Part shown: one piece after another, positions 58,658-64,000 of the stretch
Position numbering within the stretch: the first letter of the stretch is position 1
Layout: every line of letters begins with the position of its first letter
Source: Sulfurospirillum sp. SCADC
GTDB lineage: Bacteria > Campylobacterota > Campylobacteria > Campylobacterales > Sulfurospirillaceae
Assembly: GCF_000743525.1 (NCBI RefSeq)
Contig: NZ_JQGK01000004.1
Location: 106,298-170,297, forward strand
DNA length: 64,000 nt
Direction of reading: 5' to 3'
Made by a program: the position numbers and the translations under genes
The notes under the pieces: generated by a model
Database searches by the model: none
What the model saw: only the letters and a program-made list of their open reading frames with translations
Told to the model about the DNA's origin: nothing

Positions 58658-59164
58658 ATGGGGATGGATCGAAACCGAAGACTGGTGAATTACTCGCTCT
58701 TAGCGCTGACGGGGACGGGTGTGTATTACACGGTCGGTACGATGTTTCAGTCCTTAGAACCACCCAAAAAAGCACTCCTTGATGCGGCAACTTACATTGA
58801 TACCATGTCGTTACATTTGAATGAAATTTCCTATTTTTCGTGGCAGAAAAAACCGCTTTTTATCCTCAAAAAAGACGCTACGATGGTGTTAGATAAAAAA
58901 CGAGATATTAAAATTGGCGACTATTATTACACGGTGATGGTGGGGATTTGCACCCATTTAGGCTGTGTGCCTAAGTATGATGCCTCCTCAAAACGCTTTA
59001 TCTGTCCGTGTCATAACGGGCAGTTTGACTACAATGGCAACGCACTTGCTAGCCCTGTTACGAAGCCCTTGGTCATTCCTCCTTTTAAAGTGCTCAACGA
59101 GACGATTATCGTCGGAGAGGTGGGTGAGGCGTACCTCCAACTCATGGAAGCGGCGAAGGCATGA
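58658..59164 (+). CDS. petA: Rieske iron-sulfur protein of a bc1-type complex
   Basis: The 168-residue protein has a twin-arginine-type start (RNRRLVNYSLLAL), one membrane anchor, and the Rieske cluster motifs CTHLGC (about 105) and CPCHNGQFD (about 126), each with a cysteine and histidine ligand. It takes electrons from quinol. It overlaps petB by four bases. Export by Tat (TatA is at 24673) is likely. ATG 58658 follows AAGGAAA; an ATG two codons later is also possible. Confidence 0.94.
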   Translation: MGMDRNRRLVNYSLLALTGTGVYYTVGTMFQSLEPPKKALLDAATYIDTMSLHLNEISYFSWQKKPLFILKKDATMVLDKKRDIKIGDYYYTVMVGICTHLGCVPKYDASSKRFICPCHNGQFDYNGNALASPVTKPLVIPPFKVLNETIIVGEVGEAYLQLMEAAKA

Positions 59165-60321
59165 ATGCGAAACTAAAAAACTTCAATATTTTACTCTACA
59201 CAGGCGCTATCATGGTGGTTTTGTGCCTTTTGATGTTGATTTCTGGCATTTTTCTTGCGATGCACTATATTCCCGATGCGGACAAAGCCTTTGTGAGTGT
59301 GCATACGACCATCATGCAAGAGGTTAATTACGGTTGGTTGTGGCGAAAAATTCATGCGCTTGGTTCAACCTTTTTCTTTTTACTGCTCTACATTCATCTC
59401 TTGGGCATGCTTTATTTTGGGTTTTACAAACACGGCAAAACGAAGTATTGGTACAGTGGCATGGTGCTTTACTTTTGCTGTATGGTCATCGGTTTTACGG
59501 GATATGTGCTTCCAATGGGGCAGATGAGTTACTGGGCGGCGCAGGTAATAACCAGTTTGTTGGAGTATATTCCAGGGGCTGGGGAAGACATCGTGCTGTG
59601 GGTACGGGGCGATTTTAGTGTGAGTGGCATCACGTTGTTGCGCTTTTACACTTTGCACATTGTGGTGATGCCTTTAAGCATTGTCCTGATGATACTTGTG
59701 CATACGGATTTTGTGAAGTGGTACGCGACCACGAAGCTTTCATGGAATCGCAAAGGCTTACATGTAAGCAAAGAGGAGCGTTTTAGCAAACACGCCATCA
59801 CCCCTAAAGAGCCAAAACCGTTTTTCTCCAATGCCGTTTTAAAGCCATTGTTGGCGTGTACACTCTTTTTAGCACTCTTTTTTTATTGCGTCTTTTTTCA
59901 TGACTATCTGGCGTTTGATGCGCTCAATCTCACCCCTGCAAATCCGAGCGATACACCTGCACATATCTACCCTGAGTGGTATTTTTTATGGATGTTGCAG
60001 TTGTTGAAAAGCTTTTTCTTTGACATCGGGATGATCAAAGGCTCGTACATCGGCATGGCTTCGTTGGTGGTGGTTAATGTTGGGCTTTTACTCATGCCAC
60101 TGTTAGACAGAAACCCTCGTCGCATTCCTGCACATCAGCGCCCTTTCTTTTTGGTGTGGTTTTGGGCGTTGGTAGTCTCTTTGATAGGTCTTAGTATTTT
60201 AGGAAAATTACCAAGTTCGACGCTTACGTTGTGGGTTGGGTTGTTCTTCTCCACTGTGTTAATGGCACTTTTTTTCATTTTGCCTTTTTTGTCTGGGAAG
60301 GAGTTTTATGCCAAATCTTAA
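59161..60321 (+). CDS. petB: Cytochrome b of a bc1-type complex
   Basis: The 386-residue membrane protein has the cytochrome b core: HIRKIHALGST-type haem-ligand region (RKIHALGSTFFFLLLYIHLLG), GYVLPMGQMSYWAAQV (quinol-oxidation site region), LRFYTLHIVVMP with the second pair of haem histidines, and PEWYFLW (PEWY motif). The C-terminal part supplies the remaining helices. One palindrome copy (59758) is in frame as Leu-His-Val. It overlaps the next gene by 14 bases. Confidence 0.95.
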   Translation: MNAKLKNFNILLYTGAIMVVLCLLMLISGIFLAMHYIPDADKAFVSVHTTIMQEVNYGWLWRKIHALGSTFFFLLLYIHLLGMLYFGFYKHGKTKYWYSGMVLYFCCMVIGFTGYVLPMGQMSYWAAQVITSLLEYIPGAGEDIVLWVRGDFSVSGITLLRFYTLHIVVMPLSIVLMILVHTDFVKWYATTKLSWNRKGLHVSKEERFSKHAITPKEPKPFFSNAVLKPLLACTLFLALFFYCVFFHDYLAFDALNLTPANPSDTPAHIYPEWYFLWMLQLLKSFFFDIGMIKGSYIGMASLVVVNVGLLLMPLLDRNPRRIPAHQRPFFLVWFWALVVSLIGLSILGKLPSSTLTLWVGLFFSTVLMALFFILPFLSGKEFYAKS

Positions 60322-60577
60322 AATTTTTGCGGCAATCGTGATGTGCATTTTTGTACTTGTTATTGGGCTTGAGTGGTTACCGAAGCAGTGTGTTCCACAG
60401 AGTAGTGCGGTTGTCATAGAGCAACTTAAAATGCAAACGAATGAAGAAAAAGCGATTTACGAAAAAGAGATGAGCCGACGTGATGTGATCGGGTATAGCA
60501 TTGTGGGGTATTTTCTTTTACTCTCGGCGTTGCTGTACATCAAAATTATTTTGCAACGCTCCAAGCCAACCGAGTAA
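60308..60577 (+). CDS. Small membrane protein in place of cytochrome c1
   Basis: The 89-residue protein has two hydrophobic helices (about 5-20 and 62-83) joined by a charged loop (MQTNEEKAIYEKEMSRR), and no CxxCH haem motif. It occupies the slot where petC (cytochrome c1-like) is expected. It overlaps petB, so it is probably co-translated. I do not recognise a family. Confidence 0.7.
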   Translation: MPNLKIFAAIVMCIFVLVIGLEWLPKQCVPQSSAVVIEQLKMQTNEEKAIYEKEMSRRDVIGYSIVGYFLLLSALLYIKIILQRSKPTE

Positions 60578-60599
60578 AGAAACGCTTTACATGTAAAGA

Positions 60600-61115
60600 C
60601 TAGGGTTTCTTTTTTCCATCCAAAATCACGTCAATAATCATGGCAAAAATACCTAAAGTAATGAGGGTAAATGCCCATGAAAAGCTCTTGGTGATGACAT
60701 ATCCGACAATTAAAATGGCAAGTGCGGTAGGGACTTCGTTGTAAGCTCTGAAAAATTTACCACTTTGAGTGCACGTGTCATTAGCAAGTTCCAAACGGTA
60801 CTTTTCGAGTGAAAACGAATAAAATGTGAGCGCAATAAGTACCGTAAACTTCGCATAAATCCACCCACCGCTTGAGAGCAGTTGTGGGTCAAACACTATC
60901 ATGCCAAAACCACTTGCAAGGGTCGCCCAAAAGGCAGGAAGCCCGATGTACTTATAGATTTTGTACTCTTGAATTTTTACAACTTCCACAAACTCTTTTT
61001 TCTCAGCATGCTCAACATGGTAAACAAAAAGCCGTGGCAAGTAAAATAACATCGCCATCCACGACATCAACGCTATAATGTGAAAGGCAAGCAACCATTT
61101 ATAGTGTTCCAACAT
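60600..61115 (-). CDS. hemJ: HemJ-like protoporphyrinogen oxidase
   Basis: The 171-residue protein has four or five membrane helices and the HemJ pattern: FHIIALMSWMAMLFYLPRLFVYHVE (conserved histidine and Arg-Leu-Phe), YKYIGLPAFWATLASGFGMI, and SGGWIYAKF. It oxidises protoporphyrinogen IX in haem synthesis. It is slightly longer than the usual 140-150 residues. A palindrome copy (60586) lies in the 22-base gap to the convergent gene. Confidence 0.85.
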   Translation of the reverse strand: MLEHYKWLLAFHIIALMSWMAMLFYLPRLFVYHVEHAEKKEFVEVVKIQEYKIYKYIGLPAFWATLASGFGMIVFDPQLLSSGGWIYAKFTVLIALTFYSFSLEKYRLELANDTCTQSGKFFRAYNEVPTALAILIVGYVITKSFSWAFTLITLGIFAMIIDVILDGKKKP

Positions 61116-61252
61116 CTATCCTTTTTTCATTTTGCATACACATTATAACACCACAAACTTACCCTAAACTGGCTTTACATGTAAACGACTCAAACCTGCT
61201 CTAAAGTGAAACTATTCTACAATGCCGACAAAGACACAAAGGATGCCAAACC

Positions 61253-62494
61253 ATGCCATTTTCTACCCTCAAACTCTGCCCTCAAATCCTCGAAGCGCTT
61301 GCGCAAGAGAACTTTACTACGCCAACGTCCATTCAAGAAAAAGTGATTCCTCTTGTGTTGGAGCGAAAAGACATCATGGCAAGAGCGCAAACGGGAAGTG
61401 GTAAGAGTGCTTCGTTTGTACTGCCGATGTTGGAGCTTTGGAGAGCAAGTAAAGGCGAGGGAAAAGCGAAGATCAAGGCATTGGTTTTAACGCCTACGAG
61501 GGAGCTTACCGTACAGGTCGCTGAGGCGTTTAAAAGCTTTGGAAAATGTTTACATGTAAAACCCAAAGTGGTGAGCATCATCGGTGGTGAGAAGATCGGT
61601 GAGCAACTTTATGACATCCAACAAGGGTGTGACATCGTGGTCGCAACTTCGGGGCGTTTGCTAGACATCATGAGCAAAAAACAGATTGACCTTTCTCGTG
61701 TCGAGTTTTTTGTGCTTGATGAAGCGGATAAGATGCTTGACCTTGGTTTTGAGCAAGAACTGAGCTCCATTCTTGAAGCCTTACCCGAAAAACGCCAAAA
61801 CCTTCTTTTTTCGGCAACCTACCCAGAAAAAATGCAAGCCATTGCTTCCAAGATAACGAAAAGTGCGGTGGAAGTGAGCATTGAAGCGGAAGCACCAACG
61901 GTTGAGCTTATCACGCAACGTGCCATCGAGGTCAATAAAGAAAACAGAGCACCACTGTTGCGTCAGTTATTGCGTGAAAACACATGGGAACTGGTTTTGG
62001 TTTTTATGGCAAATAAACGCGCGTGCGACAACATCGCGGTGAAGTTTCGCAAGCATGGATTTTTAGCGGAATCCTTTCATGGAGATTTGCTTCAAGAAGA
62101 CCGTTCATGGACGTTAAAGTCCTTTAAAGAGCGAAAGATTCGTGTTTTATTTGCCACCGACATCGCTTCACGTGGGCTTGACATCGACGATGTGAGTTGT
62201 GCCATCAACTTCGATTTACCTCGCGCAACGGAAGACTACATCCACCGCATCGGACGAACAGGGCGTGCGGGTAAAGAGGGTTTGGCGATTTCATTTATAG
62301 ACCATAAAGACAAGGCGCATTTTGCACTGATTCAAAAACGTTGTGGTGTGAAGCTTGAAACAGAGCAGATCAAAGGGTTTGAACTGATAGGCGAGGCACC
62401 TGTAAAAGAGAAGGGAAGTGCGCCCATCAAAGGCAAACGCAAGAGTAAAAAAGACAAGTTACGAGAAGCGCAAAAAGAGGGTGCAAGCTCCTAA
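61253..62494 (+). CDS. DEAD-box ATP-dependent RNA helicase
   Basis: The 413-residue helicase has all core motifs: Q-motif TTPTSIQEKVIP, ARAQTGSGKSA (I), TPTREL (Ia), VLDEADKML (II), LFSATYP (III), ATDIASRGLD (V) and HRIGRTGRAG (VI), with a basic K/R-rich tail. It is of the RhlE/CsdA type for rRNA or mRNA remodelling. The start has AAAGG. One palindrome copy (61549) is in frame and one (61174) is upstream. Confidence 0.93.
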   Translation: MPFSTLKLCPQILEALAQENFTTPTSIQEKVIPLVLERKDIMARAQTGSGKSASFVLPMLELWRASKGEGKAKIKALVLTPTRELTVQVAEAFKSFGKCLHVKPKVVSIIGGEKIGEQLYDIQQGCDIVVATSGRLLDIMSKKQIDLSRVEFFVLDEADKMLDLGFEQELSSILEALPEKRQNLLFSATYPEKMQAIASKITKSAVEVSIEAEAPTVELITQRAIEVNKENRAPLLRQLLRENTWELVLVFMANKRACDNIAVKFRKHGFLAESFHGDLLQEDRSWTLKSFKERKIRVLFATDIASRGLDIDDVSCAINFDLPRATEDYIHRIGRTGRAGKEGLAISFIDHKDKAHFALIQKRCGVKLETEQIKGFELIGEAPVKEKGSAPIKGKRKSKKDKLREAQKEGASS

Positions 62495-62515
62495 GAGCCG
62501 GCACCTAAAAGAGCA

Positions 62516-63856
62516 TTAAATAAAGATAACAGACATAACATAAACGACTGCAATGGTCACAAGTCCTTGTACTAAAGTTGCCATAGTAAATGCCTTGTAT
62601 GCGGTTGGAACGTCCATTTGACTGAAACGTGAGACAACCCAGAAAAAGCTATCGTTGGCATGGCTGACGGTAAGTGCGCCTGCGCCAATCGCCATAACGG
62701 TGAGGACTTTGCCCATTTCACTATCGAGTCCTAAACTGGCAAGCAATGGATACATAATGGTCGAAGTCACCACCAGTGCCGTCGTGGAAGAGCCTTGAGC
62801 GGTTTTAAGGGCTGCTGCGATGATGAACGGTACAAAGATGCCAAGGCTAAGTGTTTGAAGCGTTAGTCCCAGATAATCACCAATACCACTGGCTTTAAGA
62901 ACAGCTCCCAGTGCTCCACCTGCTCCTGTGATGATGAGAATCTCACCTGCGTTTTTAACGCCTTCACCAACCCAGCCTGAAAGCGTCTCTTCGTTCCATT
63001 TTGGAAGTAAAAGGCTTGCAAAAAGTACACCGACAAAAAGCGCGTTAGCAGGGTGACCTAAGAAAACAAAAAATTTATAGATAAACGTTTCGCTAGAATC
63101 TTTAAATGCAAGCTTTGCGATACTCTCAATTGCCATCAAAAGAACAGGAATAAAAATAGGCGCAAACGATTTAAATGCACTAGGAAGCGTGCCGTATTTG
63201 GCTTGAACTTCGCTGTCTTTTTCTAAGTCAATATCAAGGTCTTCACCACTTTGGTACAATGGTCCTCGTTTCATTGCCCAAAAATAACCTGCAAGCATCG
63301 TGAAAACAGCGACAAATAGACCCACGAGAATGACCAAACCAAGATTTCCTACCATCAAGTTACCTGCCGCTGCAATAGGGCCTGGTGTTGGTGGAACCAG
63401 CGTATGGGTGGCATAAAGTCCTGTTGCAAGGGCGACACTCATCGCTACGCCTGAAACTTTAAGCTGTTTGACCATGGAGCGTTTGAGGGCGTTTAAGATA
63501 ACAAAACCGCTGTCACAAAAAACAGGAATCGAGACGATATAGCCGATGATGGACATCGCAAGAATAGGGCGGTCTTTACCCACAATTTTAAGAACAACGT
63601 TTGCCATTTTAATGGCAGCACCGCTTTTTTCCAAGATAACACCGATGATGGTTCCAAGCACAATGACGATACCGATGTACGCTAAAATACTTCCAAAACC
63701 TGATGTGATAGTTTTTGCGATGTCGGCGTATTTCATGCCCACACTAAACGCAATTCCATATGCCGCAACAAGCAGGGCAATAAAAGGGTGTAATTTCCAT
63801 TTGCTGGTTGAAAGTACGATAAATCCTATCGCTACAAGTAAGATAACGATTAACAT
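62516..63856 (-). CDS. GntP-family organic-acid:proton symporter
   Basis: The 446-residue protein has about 12 hydrophobic segments and the GntP/gluconate-permease pattern, including FGSILAYIGIVIVLGTIIGVILEKSG, THTLVPPTPGPIAAAG and HANDSFFWVV. It imports gluconate or a related hydroxy-acid such as glycerate; the sequence does not tell which. An AAGGAG site precedes the ATG. No sugar-acid kinase is certain nearby; the upstream gene would be beyond the window edge. Confidence 0.88.
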   Translation of the reverse strand: MLIVILLVAIGFIVLSTSKWKLHPFIALLVAAYGIAFSVGMKYADIAKTITSGFGSILAYIGIVIVLGTIIGVILEKSGAAIKMANVVLKIVGKDRPILAMSIIGYIVSIPVFCDSGFVILNALKRSMVKQLKVSGVAMSVALATGLYATHTLVPPTPGPIAAAGNLMVGNLGLVILVGLFVAVFTMLAGYFWAMKRGPLYQSGEDLDIDLEKDSEVQAKYGTLPSAFKSFAPIFIPVLLMAIESIAKLAFKDSSETFIYKFFVFLGHPANALFVGVLFASLLLPKWNEETLSGWVGEGVKNAGEILIITGAGGALGAVLKASGIGDYLGLTLQTLSLGIFVPFIIAAALKTAQGSSTTALVVTSTIMYPLLASLGLDSEMGKVLTVMAIGAGALTVSHANDSFFWVVSRFSQMDVPTAYKAFTMATLVQGLVTIAVVYVMSVIFI

Positions 63857-64000
63857 TCTGACTCCTTCTTTAGTTTATAAACCCAAACTGCTAGTTAAAC
63901 AGTAGAGCTTTTTTGTCATCACCAAGCTTCAAAAAGCAATTGATAGCATAAGCGGTGATGAAAAGTTTGAGCTTTGTTAAAAAGCCACCAATGGTTGTAG

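Noticed and set aside
63891..63998. Minus-strand frame of 35 codons open to the window edge, upstream of the GntP-family gene
   Set aside because: It could be the tail of the preceding gene (ends KLGDDKKALLFN), but a second frame is also open here and I recognise no family; too short to support.

Overview
The window looks like ordinary chromosome from a member of the Campylobacterota (the former Epsilonproteobacteria), most probably Sulfurospirillum or a close relative. This rests on a Wolinella-type frdCAB fumarate reductase, an HP0268-type small nuclease gene, paired dynamin-like GTPases next to frd, and long runs of gene order that I recall from Campylobacter jejuni: rpsB-tsf-ABC ATPase-fliR-acidic protein-gmk-tatA-argS; nadD/rsfS-gap-pgk-tpiA-fabI; tilS-rimO-prfB; rho-dnaX. 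By eye the G+C content is about 40%. No rRNA, tRNA, CRISPR array, prophage or insertion sequence is visible.

Layout. 1-3.1 kb: truncated sugar-efflux gene, YchJ-like protein, CRP/FNR regulator, Hsp20, lgt. 3.1-11.3 kb: frdCAB and two dynamin-like GTPases. 11.4-16.3 kb (minus strand): TPR-glycosyltransferase, AI-2E transporter, ruvB, panB. 16.4-18.9 kb: Hpt-trpA pair, then mlaA-mlaC. 19.1-26.5 kb: translation, flagellar export and Tat genes. 26.5-29.8 kb: nuclease, a scar of two broken genes, Fur-family regulator and cytochrome c peroxidase. 29.9-35.8 kb: a NadD-RsfS fusion, lower glycolysis, fabI, an orphan ABC permease and a small lipoprotein. 35.8-46 kb: nusA, miaB, acyltransferase, a PilM/N/O-like trio, tilS, rimO, panC, prfB. 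46-53 kb: envelope proteins of unknown role, a half-size asparaginase, dnaX, rho, uppS. 53-58.5 kb: hcp behind an FNR-type box, then the most accessory-looking stretch (HipA-like kinase fused to a DNA-binding domain, DUF433 with a broken DUF5615 partner, an AT-rich membrane protein, a frameshifted ppk2). 58.6-64 kb: Rieske/cytochrome b genes, HemJ, DEAD-box helicase, GntP-family transporter.

Metabolically the genes fit a microaerobic to anaerobic respirer: fumarate reductase and a bc1-type complex at the membrane, periplasmic peroxide reduction by a dihaem peroxidase, Hcp for nitrosative stress, and lower glycolysis/gluconeogenesis.

The strongest unexplained signal is not a gene. The 10-base palindrome TTACATGTAA occurs 37 times (hand count) in 64 kb, where roughly 0.1-0.2 copies would be expected by chance. 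It lies in intergenic gaps and inside genes, nearly always in the two reading frames that avoid a stop (Leu-His-Val or Phe-Thr-Cys). A second dispersed signal is a three-copy element of about 70 bases with two hairpins, placed just after genes, whose main stem is kept by paired base changes.
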